From: Prauserella rugosa
Lineage (GTDB): Bacteria > Actinomycetota > Actinomycetes > Mycobacteriales > Pseudonocardiaceae
Length of the DNA: 64,000 bases
Direction: 5' to 3'
Assembly (NCBI RefSeq): GCF_000719975.1
Contig: NZ_JOIJ01000002.1
Location: 248,001 to 312,000, forward strand
A program made the position numbers and the translations under genes. A model generated the notes under the pieces. It saw nothing but the letters and a program-made list of their open reading frames with translations. It did no database searches and was not told the DNA's origin. Shown here piece by piece: positions 36,442 through 46,469 of this stretch; the stretch's first letter is position 1, and the number at the start of each line of letters is the position of its first letter.

Positions 36442-38097
36442 CTAGCCGACCGGTGACGAGGCGTGCCTGCCCGGCGGATCCTCCCCTGCCGGCTCGGCGT
36501 CCCCCGTGCCGTGCGCACCGGGTGCCCCCGCCACGACCGCGTCCTCGTCACCGCCCCGCGCCCGCGTGTCGGCGTCCGGCGTCGGGCCGGGGTCCGGCTT
36601 CGCGCGGTCGCCACCCGTGCCGCTGCCCGTGTCGTCGTTGCGGGTGTCGTCGCTGGCTCGCCGGTGCTTCAGGAACGCGGTGATGCCGAGGACACCCGCC
36701 AGGGGCAGCAGCGTCAGGCCGGGCAACTGGTAGCGCCACGAGAACTCGAAGGCCGCCGCACCGCCGAGGGAGACCAGGGCGAGGCCCACCGGCAGCAGGG
36801 TCGCGGCCCGTATGCCGCTCGCCCGGACCCTGCGGGTGATGCCGAGTCCGGCCGCGAGGGCGACCAGCGCGGCGGCGCCCAGCAGGTGTCCCGGCATGAA
36901 GCCGCCGAACAGCTGGTACCACCGCAACGCCGTGCCGAGGGTCGGGCGCGACTCGGGTTCCTCGCCGCTGAAGCGCACCGAGTACTCGCGGCTCTTCTCC
37001 TCGTGGTTGTAGAACTGGTAGGTCGGCTGGAAGTGCCACCGCTCGACGGAGACGTCCCCCGGGGTGTCGATGCGCCAGCCGCGGAAGCCCTTGAGGAAGT
37101 CGTTGAGGACCGCCAGCGCGACGTCGACGGGCTGCTGCTTGATGACGGCCCTGCCGAAGTCCTGCTGGATCTTGACGATGTTGGTGCCCTCGGGCCATTG
37201 GTTGCGCCATTCCTCGTCGGCGCCGATGTGGGCGTACACGTCGCTGCCGAGCCGTTCGTCGAGCGGCTCCGGCGGGCAGGCCGGGCGCAGCCGTTCGGGC
37301 AGCTCCAGGGTGTCGCAGTCGGCCACCACGGCGCCGCGGGCGTAGAGCACGTTGCCGGTCGAGGGGCTGAGCGCGAAGTGGCCGGCCCAGCTGGCGTAGT
37401 AGGTGCCGTAGCCGACCACGACGATCAGCAGCGGCAGCACGAGAGCGGCGATGCGCGGCAGGATCGTCCGCCACGCCGCCCACGTCCGCCAGCGGCGCCA
37501 CACCCCGCCTGCGATCAGCAGGAACAGCACGGCGGGCAGGGCCAGGGGCAGCGCCACCATGCGGAACACGACGGCGATGCCGAACAGCAGGCCCGCCACG
37601 GCCACCGCCCACACCGGCGGTTGTCCACCGCGTTTCCCGAGCAGCAGCCACAGGATGCCGACGAGGATCACCTGGAACCAGACGTCGGACATGATCATCT
37701 GCTCGATCTGCACCTCGTAGGCGTCGAGCAGAACCGGTGCGGCGGCGAGCGCGGCGAGCCAGTTGCGCCGCACCCCCAGTCGCTTGGCGAGCGCGTACAG
37801 CGCCACGCCGCACGCCAGGCCCGCGACGTGCTGCAGGAACGAGACCAGGCCCAGTCCACCCACGGCCAGCAGCGGGTCGAGGATGAACAGGTCGTACCCG
37901 ATCGGGTGCAGTCCCGTCGGGTTGTGCACGCCGACGTTGTCGAGATACCGGAACGAGTCCCCGTACAGCAGCGCGGGCGGATAGGCCAACCAGGCCGCGG
38001 CCCGCAGACCGGCGCCGGCCACGAAGACCACCAGGAACAACCAGTGGTGCCGGCCGAGGTCGAGGGCACGGCGCTTCAACAGCGCGGGAGCGAGCAC
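36442..38097 (-). CDS. GT-C family membrane glycosyltransferase-like protein
   Basis: 551 residues with about ten hydrophobic segments (HHWLFLVVFVAGAGLRAAAW; VWAVAVAGLLFGIAVVFRMV; ILPRIAALVLPLLIVVVGYG), a large extracytoplasmic loop (about residues 250-380) and a disordered acidic C-terminal tail (~60 residues). The first loop LAYPPALLYGDSFRYLDNVG has the Asp expected in the active-site loop of GT-C/ArnT-like enzymes using polyprenyl-phosphate sugars. Substrate unknown. Adjacent to gpgS but with its own leaderless promoter; GTG start. Confidence 0.75.
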   Translation of the reverse strand: MLAPALLKRRALDLGRHHWLFLVVFVAGAGLRAAAWLAYPPALLYGDSFRYLDNVGVHNPTGLHPIGYDLFILDPLLAVGGLGLVSFLQHVAGLACGVALYALAKRLGVRRNWLAALAAAPVLLDAYEVQIEQMIMSDVWFQVILVGILWLLLGKRGGQPPVWAVAVAGLLFGIAVVFRMVALPLALPAVLFLLIAGGVWRRWRTWAAWRTILPRIAALVLPLLIVVVGYGTYYASWAGHFALSPSTGNVLYARGAVVADCDTLELPERLRPACPPEPLDERLGSDVYAHIGADEEWRNQWPEGTNIVKIQQDFGRAVIKQQPVDVALAVLNDFLKGFRGWRIDTPGDVSVERWHFQPTYQFYNHEEKSREYSVRFSGEEPESRPTLGTALRWYQLFGGFMPGHLLGAAALVALAAGLGITRRVRASGIRAATLLPVGLALVSLGGAAAFEFSWRYQLPGLTLLPLAGVLGITAFLKHRRASDDTRNDDTGSGTGGDRAKPDPGPTPDADTRARGGDEDAVVAGAPGAHGTGDAEPAGEDPPGRHASSPVG

Positions 38098-38103
38098 GCC
38101 AGG

Positions 38104-38109
38104 AAGCTA
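38104..38109 (-). promoter_or_regulatory. -10 box of leaderless promoter of the GT-C gene
   Basis: TAGCTT (minus strand) ends six bases before the GTG at 38097 and is preceded by TTGC, an extended -10-like context. Confidence 0.55.
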
Positions 38110-38231
38110 GCAATCCTGATCCGCCCATTCGGCGCGGGGCCCCCTGAAAACGCGCATTTCATGGCGGAAGAAAAGTGCATTCCCGGAACATTCCCGGGGG
38201 TGTTCGCCGTCGGGGGCGCCACCGTTATCGG

Positions 38232-39548
38232 TCAGGCCGTGTCCCGCAACCGTTCCGTGATCTCCCCGTCGGCCGCCGGTGCGGGGGTCGTGTCCGCGTC
38301 GCCGACCTCGGCCGGGTCGGCCGGCTCCGCGGGGGTGCCGGCGTCGTCTCGGGCGCCGCCGTCACTGTCCCCGCCGTTACTGGCCCCGCCGCCGTCACTG
38401 CCCTCGCCGCGGTCACTGCCCTCGCCGCGGTTACTGCCCTCGCCGCGGTCACTGCCCCGGCCGTCACGCCGGACGGCCTCCAGTGGACGGCGTTCCTCCA
38501 GCGTGAGGTCGGTGAGCACGAGGTCGCGTTCCACCCCGGTCCCTCCGGTCCCGGTGGTGCGCTGGAACTGGGCCAGCAGCGTGGCCGGCGGTACCGACAG
38601 CGACATGCGCCCGTGCCGCCGCAGTCGGTCCAGCAGCGTGAGGATGATCTGCCCCGACATGCGCCCGAGTGCCTGGGTGGTCTGGTGGCGATGGGTGCGC
38701 ATGCCGAGGTCGACCTGGGCGAGCGCGTCGAGCCCGCGCCATTCGACGAGGTCGATGAGGTGGCCGATCTCGACGCCGTAGTGGGTGACGAACGGGATGG
38801 CCTCCAGCACCTCGCGCCTGCCCGCGTACTCGCCTGCCAGCGGCTGGACGAATCCGGACAGTTCGGGCCAGAACATGTTCAGCAACGGGCGGGCGACGAG
38901 TTCGGTGACGCGGCCGCCGCCGTCGGCCTCGCGGTGCTCGGCCTCGAGCAACGGCCGGTGGTAGAAGCCCTTGACGTAGTCGACGCCGGTGCGGGTCAGC
39001 AGCGGCCCGAGCAGCCCGATGACGTAGTCCGCGGTGAAGTCGTACAGGTCGCCGTCGACGAAGACGACGAGGTCTCCGGAGGTGGCGGCCAGGCCCTTCC
39101 ACAGCGCCTCGCCCTTGCCGCGCCGGCCGGGCAACCAGGGCAGGACCGCGTCCTGCGCCACGACGTCGGCCCCCGCCTCGGCGGCGACGGCCGCGGTGCG
39201 GTCCTGGGAGTGCGAGTCCACGACGAGCACCTCGTCGACGAGCGGCTGGTCGTCGACGAGCGCCGTGCGCACCGTCCGCACGATCTGCCCGACCGTGTCC
39301 TGCTCGTCCCGGGCGGGGATCACGACGCTCACGGTGCGGCCGCGCTTGGCGGCGACGAGTTCGGCGGCCGTCCAGTCGTCGGCGCGGGCCGAGCGGTTCT
39401 CGAGCCACGTGCCGATCTCGGCGGAGACGGCCAGTTCGGTGCCTGCGGGCGAGTTCGCAGGGTTCGCAGAGTTCTCCGGATTCGCCGGATTCGCAGGGTT
39501 CGCCGGATTCGCCGGGGTCGCCGAGGTCGTCGTCCTGGTCGCGTGCAC
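38232..39548 (-). CDS. gpgS: Glucosyl-3-phosphoglycerate synthase GpgS
   Basis: GT81 enzyme joining glucose from a nucleotide sugar to 3-phosphoglycerate, first step to glucosylglycerate and methylglucose lipopolysaccharides. 438 residues. GT-A core VSVVIPARDEQDTVGQIV, metal motif DLVVFVDGDLYDF (DGD), acceptor region GKGEALWKGLAATSGD, and GYGVEIG-like HYGVEIGHLIDLVEWRGLDA. The GTG at 39548 has AAAGGGGG upstream. N-terminal ~30 residues are NPA repeats and the last ~75 residues are Gly/Ser/Asp/Arg low complexity, both beyond the normal ~330-residue enzyme. Confidence 0.93.
   Translation of the reverse strand: MHATRTTTSATPANPANPANPANPENSANPANSPAGTELAVSAEIGTWLENRSARADDWTAAELVAAKRGRTVSVVIPARDEQDTVGQIVRTVRTALVDDQPLVDEVLVVDSHSQDRTAAVAAEAGADVVAQDAVLPWLPGRRGKGEALWKGLAATSGDLVVFVDGDLYDFTADYVIGLLGPLLTRTGVDYVKGFYHRPLLEAEHREADGGGRVTELVARPLLNMFWPELSGFVQPLAGEYAGRREVLEAIPFVTHYGVEIGHLIDLVEWRGLDALAQVDLGMRTHRHQTTQALGRMSGQIILTLLDRLRRHGRMSLSVPPATLLAQFQRTTGTGGTGVERDLVLTDLTLEERRPLEAVRRDGRGSDRGEGSNRGEGSDRGEGSDGGGASNGGDSDGGARDDAGTPAEPADPAEVGDADTTPAPAADGEITERLRDTA
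38401..38454 (-). repeat. 18-bp in-frame tandem repeat in gpgS 3' end
   Basis: Three plus-strand units CCCTCGCCGCGGTCACTG (38401-38418, 38437-38454) and CCCTCGCCGCGGTTACTG (38419-38436), encoding GSDRGE/GSNRGE on the minus strand. Confidence 0.9.
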
Positions 39549-39737
39549 GTGCTGCCCCCTTTCGTCGAGCCCGGCCGGAGGGTGGGCGGCCGGGCTGTCG
39601 TGAGGTGTCGGAGCCGTTCTCGCCTTCGAGCGTCGACCTGCCGCGTTTCCGGCCGGGGACCGGCGGTGCAACCTCTGGGTTACGAGATCGGGGCCGTTTC
39701 ACCACGTGGGTAACGGGCCGCGTTCACACGCCGGCGC

Positions 39738-40724
39738 TCACACTTCCTCGTCGAGCATCTCCGCGGTCACTGCCGACTCGGTGTCGGGGATACCCAGCTC
39801 GGCCGCCTTCTTATCCGCCATGGCCAGCAGCCGGCGGATCCGGCCGGCCACGGCGTCCTTCGTCATCGGCGGGTCGGACAGCTGGCCGAGTTCCTCGAGG
39901 GATGCCTGCCGGTTGCCCACTCGCAGCCGGCCTGCGGTGAGCAGGTGTTCCGGCGCGCCGTCGCCGAGGATCTCCATGGCCCGTTCGACCCGTGCCGCCG
40001 CCGCGACGGCCGCGCGGGCCGAGCGGCGCAGGTTGGCGTCGTCGAAGTTGGCCAGCCGGTTGGCGGTGGCACGCACCTCGCGGCGCATGCGGCGTTCCTC
40101 CCACGCCAGCACGCTCGAGTGGGCGCCGAGGCGCGTCAGCAGTGCGCCGATGGCGTCGCCGTCCCGCACGACGACCCGGTCGGCTCCGCGCACCTCACGC
40201 GATTTGGCCTGGATGCCGAGCCTGCGTGCTGCGCCGACGAGCGCGAGCGCCGCCTCCGGGCCGGGGCAGGTGACCTCCAGCGAGGACGAGCGGCCGGGCT
40301 CGGTGAGCGAGCCGTGCGCGAGGAAGGCGCCGCGCCAGGCGGCCTCGGCGTCGGCGATGCCCCCGGAGACCACCGGGGCGGGCAGACCGCGCACGGGCCT
40401 GCCGCGTTGGTCGATGAGGCCGGTCTGCCTGGCCAGTCCCTCACCGTCCTTGACCACGCGCACCACGTAGCGGTTGCCCTTGCGCAGTCCGCCCGAGGTG
40501 ATCATGTGGATGTCGGCCTGGTGGCCGTACAGCTCGTGGATCTCCTTGCGGAGTTTCCGCGCGACCGAGCCGGTGTCGAGCTCGGCCTCGACCACGACTC
40601 TGCCCGCCACGATGTGCAGCCCGCCGGCGAACCGCAGCATGGACGCCACCTCCGACCGGCGCGGGCTCACCTTCGTGAGCTCGAGTCGGCTGAGTTCGTC
40701 CTTGACCGCCGCCGTCATCGCCAT
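39738..40724 (-). CDS. whiA: Sporulation/division transcription regulator WhiA
   Basis: DNA-binding protein conserved in Gram-positive bacteria; in Streptomyces it drives sporulation-septation genes together with WhiB. 328 residues: N-terminal LAGLIDADG-like homing-endonuclease-derived domain ([40 protein letters not shown]) and C-terminal helix-turn-helix ([20 protein letters not shown]). ATG at 40724 has GGAGGGG five bases upstream and overlaps the yvcK stop by ten bases. Last of the uvrC-rapZ-yvcK-whiA run. Confidence 0.96.
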   Translation of the reverse strand: MAMTAAVKDELSRLELTKVSPRRSEVASMLRFAGGLHIVAGRVVVEAELDTGSVARKLRKEIHELYGHQADIHMITSGGLRKGNRYVVRVVKDGEGLARQTGLIDQRGRPVRGLPAPVVSGGIADAEAAWRGAFLAHGSLTEPGRSSSLEVTCPGPEAALALVGAARRLGIQAKSREVRGADRVVVRDGDAIGALLTRLGAHSSVLAWEERRMRREVRATANRLANFDDANLRRSARAAVAAAARVERAMEILGDGAPEHLLTAGRLRVGNRQASLEELGQLSDPPMTKDAVAGRIRRLLAMADKKAAELGIPDTESAVTAEMLDEEV

Positions 40725-41734
40725 GAGAGCCCCTCCTTCGCGCCCGTCGCTCCGAGCGCGTCTCGCACACAACCAGCCAGCGCGTCCGGGTCGTGCCGTC
40801 CCACCGCGGTGGGAGAGGCGACCGACGCCAGATGCGCACGCCCGCCCAGCGCCGCGGCCGCCGAGTGCAGCCTCGCGGGGGTGGGGACCGAGTCGCGGTC
40901 GGCGATCACGGCGTCCACCCCGAGCCGGGGAGCGTGCTGGAAGAGTACGTCCAGGTGTTGCTCGGGTGAGAAGCCCGCCGTCTCTCCCGGCTGCGGCACG
41001 AGGTTGAGGATGACGATCTTCGTGGCGGAGGTCTCGACGAGCGCATCGTGCAGCTCAGGCACCAGAAGATGCGGAAGCACGCTCGTGAACCAGGAGCCGG
41101 GGCCGAGGAACACGGCGTCGGCCGACCGCACCGCCTCGACCGCCTCGGCGCACGCCTGCGGCGGTTTCGGCACCGGTGTCACGCCACCGGCGACCGAGGC
41201 TTCACCCACCTGGTCGACACTGTGGAGGGTGATGCGCTGGACCTGTCCCGGCGTGCTCGCGACCGCGACCTGACCCCGGATGCGGCTCACCGCCCCGCCC
41301 GGTTCGAGGCCGGTCACCTCGGCCTCGATGTCGAGAGGGTCGGTCGACATCGGCAGCACGCGCCCGGACACGCCCAGCAGCCGGGCGGCCTCGTCCAGCC
41401 CCGCCACCGGGTCGCCGAGCACCTCGAACAGGCCGGCCAGCACGAGGTTGCCCACGGCGTGCCCGGTCAGCGCCCCACTGCCGCCGAACCGGTGCTGGAA
41501 CACCTCCGCCCAGCGGTCGCCTCCGTCGTCGGCCGCCGCCAGCGCCGCCAGGGCCTGCCTGAGGTCGCCGGGTGGCAGCAGCCCCAGCTCGCGGCGTAAC
41601 CGGCCCGACGAGCCGCCGTCGTCGGCGACCGTCACGACGGCCGTGACGTCGCTGGTGACCCTGCGCAACGCCGTCAGCGTCGCATGCAGACCGTGTCCCC
41701 CACCGAGGGCAACCGCACGCATCTGAGAGCTCAC
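40715..41734 (-). CDS. YvcK/CofD-family gluconeogenesis factor
   Basis: 339-residue cytosolic protein of the CofD/YvcK family, required in other bacteria for growth on gluconeogenic carbon and for cell-wall homeostasis; binds UDP-sugars. N-terminal [20 protein letters not shown] and [18 protein letters not shown] are the family nucleotide/phosphate motifs; SAGNLVL-like [17 protein letters not shown] follows. GTG start overlaps the rapZ stop (GTGA). Equivalent to Rv1422. Confidence 0.94.
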   Translation of the reverse strand: MSSQMRAVALGGGHGLHATLTALRRVTSDVTAVVTVADDGGSSGRLRRELGLLPPGDLRQALAALAAADDGGDRWAEVFQHRFGGSGALTGHAVGNLVLAGLFEVLGDPVAGLDEAARLLGVSGRVLPMSTDPLDIEAEVTGLEPGGAVSRIRGQVAVASTPGQVQRITLHSVDQVGEASVAGGVTPVPKPPQACAEAVEAVRSADAVFLGPGSWFTSVLPHLLVPELHDALVETSATKIVILNLVPQPGETAGFSPEQHLDVLFQHAPRLGVDAVIADRDSVPTPARLHSAAAALGGRAHLASVASPTAVGRHDPDALAGCVRDALGATGAKEGLSWR

Positions 41735-42672
41735 TCCCGGCCCAGGTCCCTGTGCACCACCTTCACCGCAGTTCCATCCTCTTTGGACAGGCGATTGGCG
41801 AGTTCCTCCGAGATGGCGACGCTGCGGTGTTTTCCGCCCGTGCAGCCGATCGCGAGTGTGAGATAGCGCTTGCCCTCCCGTTTGTAGCCTGCGCCGATCA
41901 GTCGCAGCAGCTCGTGGTAGCGATCGAGGAACTCCTCCGCGCCCTCCTGCCCGAGCACGTAGTTGCGCACCTCGGTGTCGAGACCGCTGTGGTCGCGCAA
42001 CTCCGGGATCCAGAACGGATTCGGCAGGAACCGCACGTCCATGACGAGGTCGGAGTCCATCGGAAGACCGTACTTGTAGCCGAAGGACAGCACGGTCACC
42101 CGGGTCTGCGCCGACGCCTCGGTGCCGAAGGCGTCCTCGATCTTGGCCCGCAGGTCGTGCACCGACAGCGACGAGGTGTCCAGGAGCAGGTCGGCCTCGG
42201 CGCGCAGCGGCTCGAGCAGCGCCCGTTCGGCACCGATCCCGTCGACGAGCCGACCGTCACCCTGCATCGGATGGCCGCGGCGCACCTGGTCGAACCGCCG
42301 GATCAGCACCGCGTCGGTCGCCTCGAGGAACAGCACCCGGGGTTTGTACCCCCGCATGTCCAGTCCCTTGATGACCGACGAGAGGTCGTCGGTGAACGCG
42401 CGCGAGCGCACGTCCATGACGACCGCGACCTTCGTGATGGCCCCGCGCGACTGGGCGCCGAGCTCGACCATCGTCGAGATCAGTTCCGGGGGCAGGTTGT
42501 CGACGACGAACCACCCCAGGTCCTCCAGGCATTTCGCCGCCGTGCTGCGTCCCGCGCCGGACAGTCCGGTGACGACGGCGACCTCCATTCCCGACCCTCT
42601 GCCGTCCTCCTCGGCCGCGCCGGCCGGTGTCCGGTCGCGTTCGGCCCCGTCGGCCCTGTCGGCACTGCTCAT
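41731..42672 (-). CDS. rapZ: RNase adapter protein RapZ (YvcJ family)
   Basis: Nucleotide-binding protein; in enteric bacteria RapZ binds small RNAs to steer glmS expression, in Gram-positives its targets are less clear. 313 residues, N-terminal ~25 Asp/Glu/Arg-rich, then Walker [21 protein letters not shown] and [18 protein letters not shown]-terminal [20 protein letters not shown], the conserved RNA/phosphate-binding region. ATG overlaps the uvrC stop by ATGA. Equivalent to Rv1421. Confidence 0.96.
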   Translation of the reverse strand: MSSADRADGAERDRTPAGAAEEDGRGSGMEVAVVTGLSGAGRSTAAKCLEDLGWFVVDNLPPELISTMVELGAQSRGAITKVAVVMDVRSRAFTDDLSSVIKGLDMRGYKPRVLFLEATDAVLIRRFDQVRRGHPMQGDGRLVDGIGAERALLEPLRAEADLLLDTSSLSVHDLRAKIEDAFGTEASAQTRVTVLSFGYKYGLPMDSDLVMDVRFLPNPFWIPELRDHSGLDTEVRNYVLGQEGAEEFLDRYHELLRLIGAGYKREGKRYLTLAIGCTGGKHRSVAISEELANRLSKEDGTAVKVVHRDLGRE

Positions 42673-44780
42673 CGTTGTGACTCCCCTTGCTTGTTCCCGT
42701 TTCCCCCTGCGAGAGCCGTGTACACGGCCTCCGCCGTCCGCTTGCCGAAGCCCGGCACCTGCGCGATGTCGTCCACGCTGGCCTGTTTGAGCTTCTTGAC
42801 CGAGCCGAAGTGCTTGATCAGCGCGGACTTCCTCGCCTGCCCCAGTCCGGGGACGCCGTCCAGCTCGGACGCCTGCACGCGCTTGCCGCGCTTCTCCCGG
42901 TGGTAGCGGATGGCGAACCGGTGCGCCTCGTCGCGCACCCGCTGGAGAAGGTACAGCGCATCCGAGGTCCGCGGCAGGATGACGGGTTCGTCGTCCTCCG
43001 GCAGCCACACCTCTTCGAGGCGTTTCGCCAGACCGACGACCGCCACGTCGGTGACGCCGAGTTCGGCGAGGACGTCCGCGGCCGCGGTGGCCTGCGGACC
43101 GGCACCGTCCACGACCAGCAGGTTCGGCGGGTAGGCGAACTTCTTCGGCTTGCCGGTCTCCGGGTCGATGCCCGGGGCACTGCCCGGGGCATCGTCCACC
43201 GCACCGGCACCACCACCGTCGACGGCTCCGGCCGCTTCGGGTTCTGCGGCGGCTCCGGGCTCCGCGGCCGCCCCCGTCTCGGCGGCGATCGCCGCGGCGT
43301 CGGGGCCGGCGTCGGGGGTGGCGTCGGGGGTGGCGTCGGAAGTCGCCTCGGCGGTCTCCTTGAGGTAGCGCGCGAACCGCCGCCGCACGACCTCGGCGAT
43401 GGCGGCGACGTCGCCCTCGTCGGCCGCCTCCCGGAGGGCGAAGCGGCGATACTCCGACTTTCGCGGGACCCCGTCCTCGAACACCACCAGCGAGGCGACC
43501 ACGTCGGTGCCCTGGGTGTGACTGATGTCGACGCATTCGATGCGCAGCGGCGCCGTGTCGAGGGCGAGGTGTTCCTGCAGTTCCTGCAACGCCGCCGAAC
43601 GCGCGGTCAGGTCGCCGGCCCTGCGGAGCTTGTGCTGGGCGAACGCCTCCTTGGCGTTGCGCTCCACCGTCTCGGCGAGCGCGCGTTTGTCGCCGCGCTG
43701 GGCCACCCGCAGGCGCACGCGCGATCCGCGCAGTTCCGAGAGCCACGTCGTCATCGCCTCGGCGTCGGGCGGCAGCTCGGGCACCAGCACCTCGCGCGGC
43801 ACGGTCGGCCCCGTCTCGCCGGGCGTCTGCCGGGCGATGTCGAGCTGTTCGGCGTAGAACTGGCTGAGGAACTGCTCGACCAGGTCGGGCACGCCCATCT
43901 CGTCGACCTTGTCGATCACCCACCCACGCTGGCCGCGCACCCGGCCGCCGCGCACGTGGAAGATCTGGACGGCGGCCTCCAGCTCGTCGTGGGCGAAGGC
44001 GATCACGTCGGCGTCCGTACCGTCGCCGAGGACCACGGCCTGCTTCTCCATCGCCCTGCGCAGAGCGGCGAGGTCGTCGCGCAACCGGGCGGCGCGCTCG
44101 AACTCGAGCTGTTCGGACGCCTCGGCCATCGCCTTCTCCAGCCTGCGCACCATCTTGTCGGTGCTGCCGGCCAGGAAGTCGCAGAAGTCCTCGACGATGG
44201 CGCGGTGCTCGTCGGCGCTGACCCGGCCCACGCACGGCGCAGAGCACTTGTCGATGTAGCCGAGCAGGCACGGCCTGCCGATCTGCCCGTGCCTGCGGAA
44301 CACCCCGGCCGAGCACGTGCGCGCGGGGAACACGCGCAGCAGCAGGTCGAGCGTCTCGCGGATCGCCCACGCGTGGGCGTACGGACCGAAGTAGCGCACG
44401 CCCTTCTTGCGCGGACCGCGGTAGACGTGCAGCCGGGGGAACTCCTCCCCCAGCGTGACCGCCAGCACCGGGTAGCTCTTGTCGTCGCGGTACCGGACGT
44501 TGAACCGCGGGTCGAACTCCTTGATCCAGTTGTACTCCAGCTGCAGCGCCTCGACCTCGGTCGTGACGACGGTCCACTCCACGCTCGCCGCCGTCGTCAC
44601 CATCTGCCGGGTCCGCGGGTGCAGTCCGGCCAGGTCGGCGAAGTACGAGTTCAGCCTGCTGCGCAGGCTCTTCGCCTTGCCGACGTAGATCACGCGGCGC
44701 CGCTCGTCGCGGAACTTGTAGACCCCCGGTTCGTCGGGAATGCTCCCCGGAGCGGGGCGGTAGGTCGACGGGTCAGCCAC
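42669..44780 (-). CDS. uvrC: Excinuclease ABC subunit C (UvrC) with long internal insertion
   Basis: Makes both incisions in nucleotide excision repair with UvrAB. About 703 residues: N-terminal GIY-YIG nuclease ([20 protein letters not shown]), four-Cys-like region [20 protein letters not shown], UvrB-binding UVR motif ([20 protein letters not shown]), RNase H-like domain and C-terminal HhH2 ([38 protein letters not shown]). Residues ~476-545, just before the catalytic D558 in LLVVDGAG, are an Ala/Asp/Glu/Pro/Gly low-complexity insertion not in the typical enzyme. GTG at 44780 chosen from the leaderless promoter; a GTG at 44789 overlaps the -10. Confidence 0.96.
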   Translation of the reverse strand: MADPSTYRPAPGSIPDEPGVYKFRDERRRVIYVGKAKSLRSRLNSYFADLAGLHPRTRQMVTTAASVEWTVVTTEVEALQLEYNWIKEFDPRFNVRYRDDKSYPVLAVTLGEEFPRLHVYRGPRKKGVRYFGPYAHAWAIRETLDLLLRVFPARTCSAGVFRRHGQIGRPCLLGYIDKCSAPCVGRVSADEHRAIVEDFCDFLAGSTDKMVRRLEKAMAEASEQLEFERAARLRDDLAALRRAMEKQAVVLGDGTDADVIAFAHDELEAAVQIFHVRGGRVRGQRGWVIDKVDEMGVPDLVEQFLSQFYAEQLDIARQTPGETGPTVPREVLVPELPPDAEAMTTWLSELRGSRVRLRVAQRGDKRALAETVERNAKEAFAQHKLRRAGDLTARSAALQELQEHLALDTAPLRIECVDISHTQGTDVVASLVVFEDGVPRKSEYRRFALREAADEGDVAAIAEVVRRRFARYLKETAEATSDATPDATPDAGPDAAAIAAETGAAAEPGAAAEPEAAGAVDGGGAGAVDDAPGSAPGIDPETGKPKKFAYPPNLLVVDGAGPQATAAADVLAELGVTDVAVVGLAKRLEEVWLPEDDEPVILPRTSDALYLLQRVRDEAHRFAIRYHREKRGKRVQASELDGVPGLGQARKSALIKHFGSVKKLKQASVDDIAQVPGFGKRTAEAVYTALAGGNGNKQGESQR

Positions 44781-44787
44781 GCACTCC

Positions 44788-44793
44788 ACCCTA
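44788..44793 (-). promoter_or_regulatory. -10 box of leaderless uvrC operon promoter
   Basis: TAGGGT (minus strand) ends seven bases before the GTG at 44780. Downstream genes rapZ, yvcK and whiA overlap stop-to-start, so this promoter probably serves all four. Confidence 0.55.
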
Positions 44794-44843
44794 TTTCGCC
44801 GGTCGGACGATTCCGCCGGGTGGCCGCCCGCTCCGGACCGCGC

Positions 44844-45539
44844 TCAGCCCAGCGCGAGCAGCCCCGCCACGACCTCGTCGACCCGGTCAGCCACGACGTG
44901 CGGCCGTTCGACCACGTCCGGGACCCCGCCCTCGTGCCGCGTCGCCAGGCCCGCGAGCAGGCCGGCGCGGAGCGCTCCATGGGTGTCCCACGAGTGCACC
45001 GCCACGAGCGCGGTCGCCTCCGGCGCGGCCCCGGCCTGCTCGCACGCCCAGGTGTAGACCCGCCGCGGTGGTTTGAAGGCGCCGATCTGTTCGGCCGACA
45101 GCACGCGCACCAGTTTGTGGCCGATGCCGTGCCGCTCCAGCACGGTCTCGAGGACGGTCGCCGAGCCGTGCGTGAAGGCGTAGGCGGGCACGCCCGCGTC
45201 GGCCAGCAGGTCGAACGCGGGTTCGGCGTCCGGCTGCAGCGGCAGCTCGGCGAAACCGTCGAGGATGTGCGCCGTCGCGGCCCGCGACAGGGTGTGCCGG
45301 GTCATCGCCGCCAGTTCGGCCTCGGCCACCGCGCGGAACGGCGGCGCCTGTCCCGCGAGGGTGTAGGCCATGCCGCTGCGGAGTGTGCGGGCGAAGAACG
45401 TCTCGAGTTCGTGCCCCGGCCTTCCCACCTCTTCGAACCGCCCGCGCAGTGGGTCCAGGACGAGCAACGTCTCGAAGACGTCGAACAGCACGACCTCGGG
45501 CCTGCGCGCGGGAGCGGCCCCCTCGGGCGCGCGGGTCAT
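44844..45539 (-). CDS. HAD-family hydrolase, haloacid dehalogenase type II-like
   Basis: 231-residue cytosolic hydrolase. Motif I EVVLFDVFETLL with the nucleophilic Asp; motif II AYAFTHGSATVLETVLERHG (Thr/Ser); motif III Lys in IGAFKPPRRVYTWACEQA; motif IV region ATALVAVHSWDTHGALRAGL with Asp. These match (S)-2-haloacid dehalogenases, but true substrates of close relatives vary. The ATG overlaps the stop of the dienelactone hydrolase gene (ATGA), forming a two-gene unit. Confidence 0.85.
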   Translation of the reverse strand: MTRAPEGAAPARRPEVVLFDVFETLLVLDPLRGRFEEVGRPGHELETFFARTLRSGMAYTLAGQAPPFRAVAEAELAAMTRHTLSRAATAHILDGFAELPLQPDAEPAFDLLADAGVPAYAFTHGSATVLETVLERHGIGHKLVRVLSAEQIGAFKPPRRVYTWACEQAGAAPEATALVAVHSWDTHGALRAGLLAGLATRHEGGVPDVVERPHVVADRVDEVVAGLLALG

Positions 45540-46324
45540 CGGAGGGTGCGCCCGAACAGCTCGAGCAGGTTGCGCCAGTGACGCTCGGCCGCGGCCTCGT
45601 CGTACGAGGCGGTGTCTGCCTGCGTGTAGCCGTGCGCGGCCCCCTCGTAGACCTCGGCGCGGAACCGCACCCCCGCGTCGGTGAGCGCGGCGTTCAGCCG
45701 GTCGATCTGCTCGGGCGGCAGGGCGTGGTCGTTGTCGGCGTGGCCGAAGTACAGCTCCGCGGTGATGCGGTCGGCGCCGAGGTGCGGGCTGTCGTCGGCC
45801 TCGGTGGCCAACCCGCCGCCGTGAAAACCCGCCGCCGCGGCGATCCGGTCCGGGAACGCCGCAGCGGTACGCAGCGCGAGTACCGCACCCATGCAGTAGC
45901 CCGTCGTGCCCACCGGACCGTCGCCGCTGTCGTCGCTGTCGGCGAGGAACCGCAGATAGGCCTCGGCGTCACGCATGGCGAGCTCGGGGGTGAGCGCCTG
46001 CATCACCGGCCCGATGCGCTCGAAAATCTCGGGCCGCGCCTGCGGGTCGATGAACTCGGGCAGATCGAACACCGGTGTGCGCCCGGCACGGTAGAAGACG
46101 TTGGGCACGAGCACGGCGTAGCCGTGTCCCGCGAGCCGGTCCGCCATCGCCTGCAGGTGCGGACGCAGGCCGAAGGCGTCCATGTAGAACAACACCCCGG
46201 GGTTCGGGCCGCCGCCGTCCGGGCACGTGAAGTAGGCGTCCGCGGTCCCGTCCGGCGTCGTGATGTCCACGGTGCGCGAGCGCACTCCGCCAGACTGTGC
46301 ACCGTCCGACCGAACCCCACTCAT
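45536..46324 (-). CDS. Dienelactone hydrolase family protein
   Basis: 262-residue alpha/beta hydrolase. Nucleophile elbow GTTGYCMGAVLALRTAA with Cys as in dienelactone hydrolase; acid in YFGHADNDHALPPEQID; His in VYEGAAHGYTQADTASYDEA. The N-terminal ~18 residues are flexible. ATG with AAGGAG upstream; coupled to the HAD gene. Could act with it on a halogenated or lactone compound, which is inference only. Confidence 0.9.
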   Translation of the reverse strand: MSGVRSDGAQSGGVRSRTVDITTPDGTADAYFTCPDGGGPNPGVLFYMDAFGLRPHLQAMADRLAGHGYAVLVPNVFYRAGRTPVFDLPEFIDPQARPEIFERIGPVMQALTPELAMRDAEAYLRFLADSDDSGDGPVGTTGYCMGAVLALRTAAAFPDRIAAAAGFHGGGLATEADDSPHLGADRITAELYFGHADNDHALPPEQIDRLNAALTDAGVRFRAEVYEGAAHGYTQADTASYDEAAAERHWRNLLELFGRTLR

Positions 46325-46425
46325 GGCGTGGACTCCTTCCTCGCGTTCGTCCGTGGCCCCGACGATCTATACACCTCGTGCGGCCGCCGCGCCGGGCCGG
46401 CGTGACCGGCGACTCGGCCCGCGCG

Positions 46426-46441
46426 GTATAGGTCGTTATAC
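46426..46441. promoter_or_regulatory. Divergent promoter/palindrome between DLH and exonuclease III genes
   Basis: GTATA-GGTCGT-TATAC is a perfect 5-bp inverted repeat. TATACA at 46437-46442 can serve as the xth -10. Another TATA-containing site, CTATACACC near 46368, can serve the minus-strand hydrolase. Confidence 0.45.
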
Positions 46442-46469
46442 AGTCGTCGTGCTGTGCGAAGGTTCCCGC

